This document shows positions 10,667 through 20,053 of a stretch of 64,000 nt of DNA, piece by piece. The stretch is from Plasmodiophora brassicae. Taxonomy: Eukaryota > Endomyxa: Phytomyxea > Phytomyxea > Plasmodiophorida. The translations under genes and the position numbers were made by a program. How positions within the stretch are numbered: the first letter of the stretch is position 1; each line of letters opens with the position of its first letter. Where the stretch lies: assembly GCA_036867785.1 (NCBI GenBank), contig CP145417.1, positions 930,001-994,000 of the forward strand, in the 5' to 3' direction. The notes below the pieces were generated by a model. The model searched no databases and was not told the DNA's origin. It saw only the letters and a program-made list of their open reading frames with translations.

Positions 10667-10897
10667 CTATCGCGAACGGTGCTGCCCGGCGACGCATTCG
10701 TCGAGGAGGATCCACGGCGCCGCCGACAGCTGCAGGCTCTGGCCGACCTGGCTGATGATCCTGGCGTTCAGCGCGATCGTCTCGATGCTGCCGGCGATGT
10801 CGCTGACGCCCTTCGTGATCTCGGACAGCAGCTGCTGGCGCTCCCGGTCGAACGCCGTTGATGATGACGGCACTGCCCCGGCCTGATGATCGCCCAT
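10667..10897 (-). CDS. DAD1: DASH complex subunit DAD1
   Basis: A 76-residue protein from ATG 10897. After a short disordered N-terminus comes FDRERQQLLSEITKGVSDI, then SIETIALNARIISQVGQSLQ and LSAAPW. This follows the Dad1 family pattern of an F-x-x-ER-x-x-LL start, a long helix with N-x(3)-I-x-VG, and a terminal AxW-like segment. Dad1 is a small helical subunit of the DASH/DAM1 ring that couples kinetochores to microtubule ends. The family is best known from fungi, with scattered reports in other protists. Length is close to the usual 75-95 aa. It is intronless as read, and converges on the CFAP70-like gene with only about 60-170 bp between stops. Confidence 0.75.
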   Translation of the reverse strand: MGDHQAGAVPSSSTAFDRERQQLLSEITKGVSDIAGSIETIALNARIISQVGQSLQLSAAPWILLDECVAGQHRSR

Positions 10898-11047
10898 CGC
10901 GACAACGGGATATCGGGGCCACGGCCTTCGAATCTGCGTTTTGACGCGTGACCCGCGCACCGTCGGCTCGCTGAAGAGGAGAGGCACGGCTTTGAACCAC
11001 ATTTGGGGAGAGTAGAATTGTTTCGAAACGTTCCGCGTCTGCCCGCG

Positions 11048-13551
11048 ATGGCAGCGAACGACGGCGCGCCCGAATTCCAGGTCGGCGCCCGGGTCATCGT
11101 GCACCACTCTGTCGGGGTCGTTCGGTATATCGGAGAGACGGAGTTCGCCGACGGCGAGTGGATCGGCGTCGAGCTCGATTATCCAGGTGAGGGACCGCTG
11201 CCAGCGCGTGCGTAAACGATCGCGTAACGGTCAGCAGTCGGCAATAACGACGGCATGATGATGGAGCAGCGGTATTTCCGATGTCGCGACAAACACGGCG
11301 TGTTCGTTCGTCGTCGCCAGGTGGGACGCCATGCCTTGCCTGCGATGTTGCCGTACCTGAGTACTCGAACAGGTTCGATCTGTTGTTGACGCGGGAAACA
11401 AGGGCGACCAGTTTGGACCGGAATATACCGTTCCAGACGTGCAGGACTGTAGCGGAATCTTCACCGAAGCAGAAATTGATCGCTTGGCGCGTAGGTGCTG
11501 ATACATCTGTGTGTCATGCGCTTCGCATTTGACGATTGACGGTGTAGCCCACATTGGACCTCAGCCTGACCAACGATTATGGCTGTTTGGAGAGAACCAT
11601 CTCGGCCAGCTCGGCCTGGGTCATCAGGTCGGTTGCTTCTGCACAACATGTTCGATTCTGGCGTTGTGCTAATCGTATTTCGAACGTGCAGCGGGAAAAT
11701 GCTCTCGTGCCTGCCCTGGTTGACGTGTTCAACAAGTACGAGGAGTCTCAGGTGCGGCTGCTGCTACAGCTGGCTCTAGGCGAGAACCAGTCGCTGGCGT
11801 TGATCTGCACCGAACCTGGCAAGTCCCGGGTCCTGATATGCGGAAGTTGCTCAATGGGAACGACCATCCCCGATCAGGAACGGGATCAACTCCTTTTCAA
11901 GGACGTGAGGCGCCTTCTCGACCCTGTTCGTGTTGCCATTGCGGTCGCAGTCAGTCCGACCATGGGCGCCGTTGCATATCACGACGGAAAAGTTCTTGCA
12001 TGGGGCCATTCGTTCGGCGAAAAGCAATTCGACATGTTCCACACAGAAATTGTGGACCTGCAATGTACCCGTGATGCCGTTGTTGCCTGCAACTCTACTG
12101 GCCTCGTCCGTGCCGCTTTCGTTGACAAGTCGTCCACTATAATCGATGTCCAATTCGACGATCAGACTCGCATTACCAGCATTGCCTGTGGTCTCCATGC
12201 TGGTCTAGCTCTGTCCGATCAAGGGGTTGTCTGGCAATGGGACATGCGCGAAGGCCGTCGAGCGTCGGTTACCCACATTGCTGCTCAACATGTTGTTTTC
12301 GTAGACGAGTGCGTTGTCGTTCAGCAAGTCGCAAGCGGGGACAGGCACTTCCTGGCGTTGGACTCGGAAGGTGTCATCTATTCATGGGGATGCGGGCAAG
12401 ATGGGGCCCTTGGCAACGGGTCGTTGCAGGACCAGAATGTGCCCACCGTCGTATCCAGCCTTGCAGAGCGCGTCGTCGAAATAGGTTGCGGTTCAAGGCA
12501 CTCGATCTGCCTTACTGATCAACAACGGGTTCTTACGTGGGGCAACGGTCACCAGGGGCAATTGTAATGCTTACAAGTCGCCCCTCTGTGTGTGTTTCCA
12601 TTGAATTGGTGATTGGTCAGAGGACATGGCGACCTTTCGAATTTCACGCTTCCACATTCAGTGATTTCTCTGGAAGGGAAAGGGATTCGACAAGTCGGTG
12701 CTGGCGCTGGACAGTCGCTTGCTTGCACGTCCAAATTCGTCGGTGAGCCTTACGAATGCGTTGTCGAAACCAACACACACTTCTGAGTGTACCTTTCAGC
12801 TCCAAGCGACGTTCTGCCGGCGATCGCGGCCGTCGCTGCCCCAACTGGTCTCAACCGGCCAACGTCGTCTGCGAGACCAGTGGGCGCATCCTTGAACATG
12901 TTTGACGGCACCATGGGCCAAGAAGCACTCTCGGATCTGCTGCATCACGCCCGTTCCAGTGAGTTGCGAACATACGAGTGGAACGGCAAGACCATCGGTG
13001 TGCATCAGCCGTGCGATGTGTATGTCGACGTTGTTTGAGAATGGGTGGCATTTCTTAGATCTTGATTCGATCCAATCCGAAAAGGTCCAACTGGTTCATC
13101 GATGCGTCCAGTTTCAGGTCGGCGAATTCGCTCTGCTTGCCCCGTGGTCCAGTAACTGATCTCGAGCAACCCATTGCAGGTCGACGAAGACATGCAGTAT
13201 CGCGGCGCGCTGAACCAGTATTTCCGCCGGTGCTACGAAAGCGATTCGTACGTATTCAAGAACCTGGTGACGTCCATCTCTGTCGATGAAAATTCTCCAA
13301 CCGGTATGCCAATCATCGCCCTGTACGACGCGGCTTGCGCCGACAGCCCTATGTTTGCAGGCAGGAGAGTCGTCAACGGTACCTTACTGCTGATCTGTCG
13401 TCCACGTTCAGCAGATGCCACTGCCGTCGCCGTCGCTATCCCCGAATGGATTACGTTATTTATCGATGCGTTCTACCCGATCGACGTCCAGCCAAGGTTC
13501 GTTGAGTTGACGCCGTCCAGTGAACCCAGTAAACACACATCGGGCTCCTAA
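11048..13551 (+). CDS. CAP-Gly plus RCC1-repeat fusion protein
   Basis: Nine exons keep frame throughout: 11048-11186, 11238-11320, 11373-11490, 11548-11627, 11692-12563, 12621-12742, 12800-12997, 13059-13117 and 13180-13551, giving 680 aa with introns of 51-64 nt. Residues about 8-70 form a CAP-Gly domain (VGARVIVHHSVGVVRYIG, then GNNDG and YFRCRDKHGVFV), which binds EEY/F tails or tubulin. Residues about 120-470 form RCC1-type blades, with LWLFGENHLGQLGLGH, IYSWGCGQDGALGNG and VLTWGNGHQGQLGHGDL. The last 200 residues, starting after SLACTSKF, are an unrecognised globular region. CAP-Gly domains and RCC1 propellers are normally in separate proteins, so the pairing is unusual. The splices bridging the two domains are supported by perfect frame and motif continuity. 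Role on microtubules is inference. Confidence 0.82.
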
Positions 13552-13606
13552 ATTCTGGGGTGTGGCGTAAAATTGTGCGAACGGCACATTCGTTTGTGGT
13601 GAGGCG

Positions 13607-14494
13607 ATGCCGTCTGCCAGCGGGATGCGGAAAGGCTTCGGCCTAGATCGCGGCAACAAGATTGGTCCATTTGAGATCGTGTCCAGCTCAGTCGACCACA
13701 AGGTGATGGGCAATGCGCAGCACTTGGCCCAGCGCCCGGGTCACTGACATCCCTGCGTCCAGGCTAAGCAGCCGTACCAGCTCTACGAGTACCCGACGCA
13801 GGTCGTCGTCGATACCACGGACCCGAAGGCTGTGCTTCGTGCATGGAACAAGCAAATCGGGAGCGAATCCAAGGTTGTGTATTCCGCGTACGGTAGCCCG
13901 TACGAGTGCTGGTTCCAGAAGCCTGCTTCGGTCGAGCGAGGCGAAGACGGCGTCAACGTATCGTGCTGCGGAATGGCGAAACGCCGGCGAGACTTGCCCA
14001 CTCTCAAGCAGCAGGCTCGACAGGATGAGGACGACCGGGAGACGTCCGAAGCGGATCTGGGTGAGGGTTATCGCATCATTGAATCGCACTTGGCATCGGG
14101 GACTTGTGTCATGTGCAAGGAGAAGATCCGGCCAGGCGAGAAGATTGCCAGGCCCGAGCACAACCAGCGTGGCGGCTGGAGCCATGTGCACTGCATCGTT
14201 GCGAACCAAGAAGGCCGCCCGAATAAGCCCAGGACGCGCATGACGAGGAAGAGCCGAGAGGGACTTCCAGAAGGCGATCCCCAAGAAAGTCGCCCCGAGA
14301 CGGACGAAGACGACCATCCAGGGGATAATAACCGCCAGGTTCACGTGAAACCCAAGGGCAGAGGCCGTGCCGGGAAGAAGACCGACGAGAAGAAGGTCGA
14401 AAAGGGTCATCCAGAGGACGAGGCCCCACAGCACCGTCCAGCGACCAGGAGCCAAGTTGGCCACCTGAAGACCAAGCGCGTTCGTGCTGCCTGA
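13607..14494 (+). CDS. Zinc-binding protein with CxxC...HxxC motif and basic tail
   Basis: Exons 13607-13702 and 13763-14494 (60-nt intron, branch cactgac) give 275 aa. The N-terminal part starts MPSASGMRKGFGLDRGNKIG. The likely metal site is CVMCKEKIRPGEKIARP followed by GGWSHVHCIV, that is CxxC then HxxC about 30 residues on, the spacing seen in PARP-type and related DNA-nick-binding zinc fingers. The last 90 residues are highly charged (Lys/Arg/Glu/Asp), disordered and nuclear in character. PARP-like finger is a tentative label; no catalytic domain is attached. The opposite strand is also open for 271 codons, but its hydrophobic stretches mirror lysine codons of this tail. It converges on the MFS gene with about 100 bp between stops. 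Confidence 0.65.
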
Positions 14495-14593
14495 ATTATT
14501 CATGCTGTTTATTCAACATTGCATTTCGTTTTACCCGTTCTGGAGATGTGTGCATTGGAATACGTATAACGCAGTCATACGTATTGGTCGGTT

Positions 14594-15871
14594 CTAGTCC
14601 AATTCAAAGTCATTCTGCACATCCTTGGCAGCCCGCGTAACCCAGAAGGATGCCAGGTAGGCAATTAGCATGCCGAGTGACAGGAGAAGGAAGGGAGCGT
14701 ACACAGCATGGCTTGCTGCCGACAGGTCGTACAGTGATCCGACGGTGAACGCGCCGATACATCGCGCGATAGCGGCAAGCGACTGGGCCAGGCCATTAAC
14801 AGACGACCGGCACGCTGGGGAGGTTGCCTCATTGATGAGAACGGCAGAGGCCGTTAACGCAACTGAAATCGCAACGATTTTCAGCGACATCTGAACCGCC
14901 ATGAACATGAACGGCAGCGGCAACCAGGACGGGACAATGGCGAGCGGGTAGATAACGACAAGAGACGAGGCACCATAGCGAAAAGCTGACACCGAGCCAA
15001 GACGGGAGATTGCGAACGGGCATACGAACCTTTGTGCGACGATGTAGACCGCTCCCTGGATAGCGAACAGCTGTCCGATGGCTTGCCTGCCGAGTCCAAG
15101 CCCCCCACGAGACGGTGCCTCATTGATGATCAGGGTGGTCAGGACCTCGATACCCAGTAGGAGAATGGCAAGGAACGCATAGAGTCCGACGCTAGCCGCG
15201 ATTCGCCGGTCTTGCACGATCTGGGCCCAGCTGGAAGCCTGGGCATCGCTGGTGACTGCATCACTGGACGGGCGCGTCTCAGGAAGGAACACAAAGCACA
15301 CGATCAAGACGATGAACGTGATCGCGGACGCGATCGCACAGGGGGCCAGCGCGTACAGGTCGCCGTTATCCGCGAACAGACTGACGCCAAACGGTGCGAT
15401 CGTCAACGATAACGCGAAGTACATGTACATCTCGCTGAAGCGCTTCGACTGGGTTTCGGCGTTGCAAACATCACCGAGGACGGCTTTCGACATGAACATG
15501 GAGGCGTCTGTCAGCCCGCTGAGCAACCTGGCTGCCAGGAGCAGCCAGTACGACTTAGCGCTAACAGCGAACACCGCCATTGCAAGCGCTGCCCCGAATA
15601 GCGACGTCAGCATGACAGGGCGTCTTCCACTACGGTCGGCAACATGGCCCCATATCGGGTTCGCGAACGCATTCGCCATATAGGATGCGGCTACGAGGGC
15701 GGACGCGTACCTGCCCTTGTGGGCCAGCATGTACGCGCTGCCGTACGTCTGCGCCAGGCACTGCTCGACGAGCGGCGCGACCAGCGACATGATCAGGACG
15801 AACTGGAACCCGACCGTGAACATGACGGCGTTCACCAGCCAGTGCACTCGGCCAGCACCGACAGGCGCCAT
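14594..15871 (-). CDS. Major facilitator superfamily transporter
   Basis: A single-exon frame of 425 aa with 12 predicted membrane helices. The start MAPVGAGRVHWLVNAV is an ATG at 15871. The MFS signature between helices 2 and 3 reads NPIWGHVADRSGRRPVML, and LLLAARLLSGLTDASMF follows in helix 4. A central hydrophilic loop (about residues 205-230) separates the two six-helix halves. The G-x-x-x-D-R-x-G-R-R pattern and the position of a conserved acid resemble drug/metabolite proton antiporters of the TCR/ZIFL type, but substrate cannot be told from sequence. C-terminus ends in a short acidic cytoplasmic tail. Likely a plasma-membrane or vacuolar carrier. Confidence 0.9.
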   Translation of the reverse strand: MAPVGAGRVHWLVNAVMFTVGFQFVLIMSLVAPLVEQCLAQTYGSAYMLAHKGRYASALVAASYMANAFANPIWGHVADRSGRRPVMLTSLFGAALAMAVFAVSAKSYWLLLAARLLSGLTDASMFMSKAVLGDVCNAETQSKRFSEMYMYFALSLTIAPFGVSLFADNGDLYALAPCAIASAITFIVLIVCFVFLPETRPSSDAVTSDAQASSWAQIVQDRRIAASVGLYAFLAILLLGIEVLTTLIINEAPSRGGLGLGRQAIGQLFAIQGAVYIVAQRFVCPFAISRLGSVSAFRYGASSLVVIYPLAIVPSWLPLPFMFMAVQMSLKIVAISVALTASAVLINEATSPACRSSVNGLAQSLAAIARCIGAFTVGSLYDLSAASHAVYAPFLLLSLGMLIAYLASFWVTRAAKDVQNDFELD

Positions 15872-16005
15872 CGTGTCTGCTGCGCAATTAAGGGCGCGTC
15901 TTCCCAGTCAGGCCGGCACCGTGCAGCTGCAGCTGCGGGACACCGGTACGCCGCGGGGCGCAATTTGGAACCACGCCCTGCGCACGTCCGCCGGTCGCCG
16001 TCAAG

Positions 16006-16379
16006 ATGAAGCGGCACGATACGCGCGGGTTCGACTCCGATACGGTCAAACACATCAACGAGACGATGCACGAGACGTTCCTGAGGATGCATCCGGACCT
16101 GTCGCTGGACAACCTGCTCAAGCTGTAGGCGACGGAGTATCGTTACCGGCCGGGATCGCGACTGACGCCGTCGGTAGGAAGCGCAGTGTGGCGCAGGCGC
16201 AGGCCAATGAGTGCCGCGAAGCGTTCGACTCGTTCAAGCACTGCACGAAAGCGGACTCGACGCTATCGGAGTGCGGCCCCGTGTTCGATGCCATGTGGCA
16301 TTGCGTCGCCAAGCACCTCCCGCAATACCATGATGCTGTCTCGTCTTCTACGTCAGAACGCGCTCCTCAGAAGTCATGA
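16006..16379 (+). CDS. Twin CX9C mitochondrial intermembrane-space protein
   Basis: Exons 16006-16124 and 16178-16379 (53-nt intron with gactgacg branch) encode 106 aa. The second exon contains two CX9C motifs, CREAFDSFKHC and CGPVFDAMWHC, in adjacent predicted helices: the coiled-coil-helix (CHCH) hairpin of substrates imported and oxidised by Mia40/Erv1. The first exon encodes a charged helical N-terminus starting MKRHDTRGFDSDTVKH. Twin CX9C proteins act in respiratory-complex assembly and structure. I cannot say which one this is; the N-terminal extension is not diagnostic. The splice restores an exact frame through a split Leu codon. It starts about 135 bp from the divergent MFS gene start. 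Confidence 0.85.
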
Positions 16380-16522
16380 ACATGTGGTCGGCCTGTTCGG
16401 CTGCCCGTCTCGTGTTACATTAACTACGTACGACGATTTTATTGTAAACTTTGGCAACGTGGCCCCCAGCCCAGTGGGAGCTGCACCCTGCCGGAAAACC
16501 ATTCTGCAAAGTCGTGCGGGGA

Positions 16523-18379
16523 ATGAGGGTCGTGGGTGGCGATGGGGCGACCATCGGCAGGCGTCGTCGCCGACGACGCGTCGAGCAAGCGTCGGGGAGA
16601 GCGCGTTCCGTACCGGCTACCGATGACGAGATCGACCTGTTCTCTGAGTGGCCTGCCGAACCGAACCCCAGCGAGGATTCTGAAACGACGGCGATGGCCG
16701 GGCAAGTCTTGGTAATGCAGATGGTGATGTCATGCTCGCATGTCAACTGAACGGGTACCCTGTGGAAGCTGTCGATCCTGCAGAATCGGTGAGCAACCGT
16801 TTGCGATCTCTGGATTTGGCGTTGACACGGGGGAACAGGAAGTTGATGCCGCATGGCCGGGTCATACAGGATCATTTAGTGGCAAACGCGGCTCCTGTCC
16901 GAGAGAATCCCCAATTCCTTGTCGAATGGCTCAGCTCCAATAAGTTCAGTGCGGGCGTTGAGGTTCGTCCCGGCACGTGGAAGGTTGCACTCTCGTTCCA
17001 ACGGCCGTTCGTAGCTGACCCTGTCAGTATTCTATTGTCCTTCGGTACGAGCGGCCAAGCCGTCCATGGTTCCTATGGAATCGTATTCATGTCTGCCGTC
17101 GGTGGTATCTGGTTCATAAGCCGGTTGTTCTAATTGCCGGCGTGTAGTTATCTTCAAGAAGGATGTGCCCTGCAGTACCGATAATGATACTTCAAGTTCG
17201 TTGCAGGCCCTCCGGGACTTGCTTAGTGAACTGTCTTTGAATCGCCAGACAGACATTGCTGTGTTGCTATCACTGTTCGATCTTGCATGAAGTAAGGCAG
17301 ACTTGGCAGTTAATCGTCCCATGCAGGAACTCGATGTCGAGAATATCGTGGCTGTGTCCAGCCGGCACTAGTGCAACCTACCGCATGAACAGAGTACTCT
17401 GCGAGCCTGAGCTTGATCATATTCCGGTACCAGGTGCCCTGAAGTTCTCCATCAAACTGGCGCAGTCGGTTCGCGATGTTCTCAAGATCAGGTTACGCGT
17501 ATCTCCAACGCTGTTTTCGAAGAGAGAACCCGTAACTAATCCATTTTCAACGTTAGAATGCGCCTGAATAGTTCCTTATTCTCTAGGCCAAAGTGTTCCC
17601 CCTAAACATCAACTCCCTTTCGGCCTACAGCTGCAGTGACCTGAGGGCAAGCAACGATGTAGATGCCGCCGATCCAGCGGTCGATCATTCAGTCATCTTC
17701 TGTCCTGAACCACCCGACGACGTCTCTGACGCAAGCAATTTCAAGGATGATGACGATACGACTCTGACGATTCCCGGCGCGCGCAATCTGTGCCAAGAGG
17801 CAAGGGCCGCCTCGCTGAAGGCGAACAGTGAACGCGATCAGAGTCCCAGTCCTTCTGAAAAGGTTCGTAAAGCCATCATCACGCCGCATTCAAACGCATG
17901 CCCTGTTTACTAAGGCTGCTGGAGGACTCGTGTTCTGCTTCAGAGTGGCTTCCTGCAACTTCCTCAAAGCCCCGAGCTCGGTCGTCGGCCTCACGACAAG
18001 GTCGTCGCCCTGACGATTCCGGTCAGACGGTTCACATGTACAAAGGATCATCATGCCTGATGTGGGCTGAAGACTTTGAGGATTCCCAAAGACCGAGTCT
18101 GTCGATGCGTCGACAGCAGAGACTGTACAACCGCGTGAGGAAGGCGCTCCTTGACACACCGCAAGGGTGCACCGTCGGTGGCCTGACCAGTCGTTTCACC
18201 GGTGTTTCACGCAAGGCACTTGCAGGCGAGGCAATCTGAAATGTGCAGGTCGCCTCGTTGTGACATATCTACCAGGTGCGGTCGCGAAACTGATCGAGAA
18301 GGGCATGGTCCATAAGCTCGGGGCCGGACGTTTACAGCATCGCCAGTACAAGCGCCACAAACCACCAGGCTTGCCCTGA
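16523..18379 (+). CDS. Multi-exon protein with winged-helix-like C-terminus, unidentified
   Basis: I support coding in a chain of short exons, all consistent with 38-81-nt introns. An N-terminal basic/acidic part from ATG 16523 (with DDEIDLF) is followed by MLACQLNGYPVEAVDP near 16732 and NPQFLVEWLSSNKFSAG near 16910. A helical piece, LQALRDLLSELSLNRQTD, lies near 17210, with NRVLCEPELDHIPVPG near 17390. An acidic disordered segment covers 17630-17875, and a C-terminal domain covers 18080-18379. That domain reads LYNRVRKALLDTPQGCTVGG, then AVAKLIEKGMVHKLG, the helix-turn-helix-wing rhythm of a winged helix, followed by a basic tail. A nuclear, possibly meiotic or chromatin role is a guess. 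Exon borders in the middle are provisional. Confidence 0.5.
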
Positions 18380-18438
18380 CGACGTCATGCAAAGCGTTCG
18401 TTCGCTACTAAATGACCCAGGCGGGTCGCCCAATTCAT

Positions 18439-19134
18439 TTACCGCGAGTCGTAGATGAACTTGATAACGGCGATCGTCAGCAGCAGGAGAATCAGGCACG
18501 CGCAGACCAGCATCAAAATGAAGATGCGCCTGCGCCCTTCCTGCCTCTCCTCCGATTCGTCAGGAGCAACGGTCGCCGATTCCGCCTTTGTCGACGACGC
18601 TGGCGTGGGCGATGCGGACGACGGTGCCTTGTCTACCGCCATGCTGAGCGGTTTTGAATTTGATGGTGTCGTTTGGACCGGGTCCCTGGTATCCTCCGCC
18701 AGCAGCGTATCAAGGTCCGACGACGGGTTGTTCGGCTTCGGATCGTTCGTCTGCCGCGATGTCGTTCGGCCTGTGCGACCCGTCGGCCTCTGCCCCGGGC
18801 CCTGGAGACCGGCCGCAGGACCCCGACGTGGCCCAAGGTTGCCTGCATCCGGATCCACCGTTTGAAGACGAGTCTGGGGCGGCCCAAGGTTCCCAGCGTC
18901 CGGATCCAGCATTCGAAGTCGTGCCGCCGGGTCCTGAGGCCCATCGGTAGGGCCCAGCATTTGGAGAGGATTGGAAGGAGGTAGCGCAACGGGCGGGACA
19001 TCGTCCGGCGACGGCGACCTGCTGAGCATCGGGGGCGTATTCGACCTGAACTGCGCCAGGACGTCGACGGGTGGCTGCGATGTCCCCAACGCCGCCAGCA
19101 TCGCGACGGCGACGAGCAGGACCTGCTTGGACAT
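18439..19134 (-). CDS. Type I membrane protein with Pro/Asp/Gly-rich repeats
   Basis: 231 aa from ATG 19134. A signal peptide (MSKQVLLVAVAMLAALGTS) is followed by a low-complexity luminal region of about 170 residues with three imperfect repeats around RLRMLDPDAGNLGPP and LQTVDPDAGNLGPR. A Ser/Thr/Pro stretch comes next, then a membrane-proximal charged segment (ESEERQEGRRR), one transmembrane helix (IFILMLVCACLILLLLTIAV) and a very short cytosolic tail. This is a single-pass type I protein, probably heavily O-glycosylated, without a recognised domain. Its start is 184 bp from that of the divergent DUF7726 gene, so the two may share a promoter. Confidence 0.72.
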   Translation of the reverse strand: MSKQVLLVAVAMLAALGTSQPPVDVLAQFRSNTPPMLSRSPSPDDVPPVALPPSNPLQMLGPTDGPQDPAARLRMLDPDAGNLGPPQTRLQTVDPDAGNLGPRRGPAAGLQGPGQRPTGRTGRTTSRQTNDPKPNNPSSDLDTLLAEDTRDPVQTTPSNSKPLSMAVDKAPSSASPTPASSTKAESATVAPDESEERQEGRRRIFILMLVCACLILLLLTIAVIKFIYDSR

Positions 19135-19317
19135 GGTTGCACGCTTGGCGGTATGGCCCCGGATCCGAACGGCAACCCATGCCGGATGGTGACTCAATGG
19201 CGCGCCGGACGCATCCGGTTGCCCGGCCCAGGTCCATGCATATCATCGGCTACTTGCTGCTCGTCGCGTGTGCGACCGGCGGGCGGCGGCGCGGCTGGAA
19301 ATAACTATTGGCGCGCG

Positions 19318-20037
19318 ATGAAGCGCGCGCTGGAGGGGCCGGGGCCGGGCGAGGAGGACGCCGACCTGACCGTCCTGGGCGGCGAGGGGGACGAGGACGA
19401 GGAGACCGACTTCCTGCACCTGAGATGGAACTGTGATCAGATCCGCCGGAAGATCAACGAAGAGCTGGCCAAGGACTCGATCACGCAGACGGCGTTCCTG
19501 GCGGCGCTCGGCTGCAATTCGAATTCGCTGCGGCGGTTCATGGGGTACAAGGGCAGGTACAAAGGGTGCGGGAACGGCGTGTACGTCGCCGCGCACCGGT
19601 ACTTTGCCGATCAGGAACAAGGCGAACCGGCGCCGAAGAAGCGGAAGGCGCCGAAGCAGGAGACGGACGAGTTCCTCGCCAAGGTCAACGCGGTCGACCT
19701 CGACGAATCCAGTCCGATCTACGACGACTGCGACGCGGTTCGCGCCAAGATCTTCAAGTTCCTCGAGACGGGCCTGCTGACGAAGACGGCGCTCTGCAGG
19801 CACCTCGGCGTCAACAGCAACTCGATGGGGCCGTTCCTCAGCCTGAAGGGGCGCTGCCGAGGGTCAGGCAATTGCACGTACCCGAAGGCGTACCGGTTCT
19901 TCGAGCGCAAGCGCATCGCGTTCGACGAGCCGAAATCGGCGAGCCGCCTCAGGAACGAGCAGACGTTGCCCGAGGGGTTCCCGTACGGGCATCGCGAGTC
20001 GTCATGGATCATCGTGCCCAAATCGATGAAGCACTGA
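19318..20037 (+). CDS. Protein with two DUF7726 domains
   Basis: 239 aa from ATG 19318 in one exon. It holds two copies of the DUF7726 domain, small helical modules reported in fungal and protist proteins. Copy 1 (about residues 38-100) reads WNCDQIRRKINEELAK then LGCNSNSLRRFMGYKGRYKG. Copy 2 (about 140-200) reads DDCDAVRAKIFKFLETG then LGVNSNSMGPFLSLKGRCRG. Conserved elements are an initial DCxxIRxKI helix, a T-x-T-x-F/A helix, and SNSxxxFxxxKG followed by an aromatic. The layout resembles a helix-turn-helix, suggesting nucleic-acid binding, which is inference. Linker and N-terminus are acidic. The 3' end lies 16 bp from the end of the convergent J-protein gene. Confidence 0.82.
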   Translation: MKRALEGPGPGEEDADLTVLGGEGDEDEETDFLHLRWNCDQIRRKINEELAKDSITQTAFLAALGCNSNSLRRFMGYKGRYKGCGNGVYVAAHRYFADQEQGEPAPKKRKAPKQETDEFLAKVNAVDLDESSPIYDDCDAVRAKIFKFLETGLLTKTALCRHLGVNSNSMGPFLSLKGRCRGSGNCTYPKAYRFFERKRIAFDEPKSASRLRNEQTLPEGFPYGHRESSWIIVPKSMKH

Positions 20038-20053
20038 GCCGGCGTGTATTTCG

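Noticed and set aside
13688-14503. Minus-strand frame of 271 codons with two hydrophobic stretches
   Set aside because: It is antisense to the Lys/Glu-rich tail of the zinc-binding gene, whose lysine codons read as Leu/Phe backwards. The plus strand has a clean intron and Cys/His motif.
19243-19803. Minus-strand frame of 186 codons under the DUF7726 gene
   Set aside because: Leu/Arg-rich antisense shadow; the plus strand has two aligned domains.
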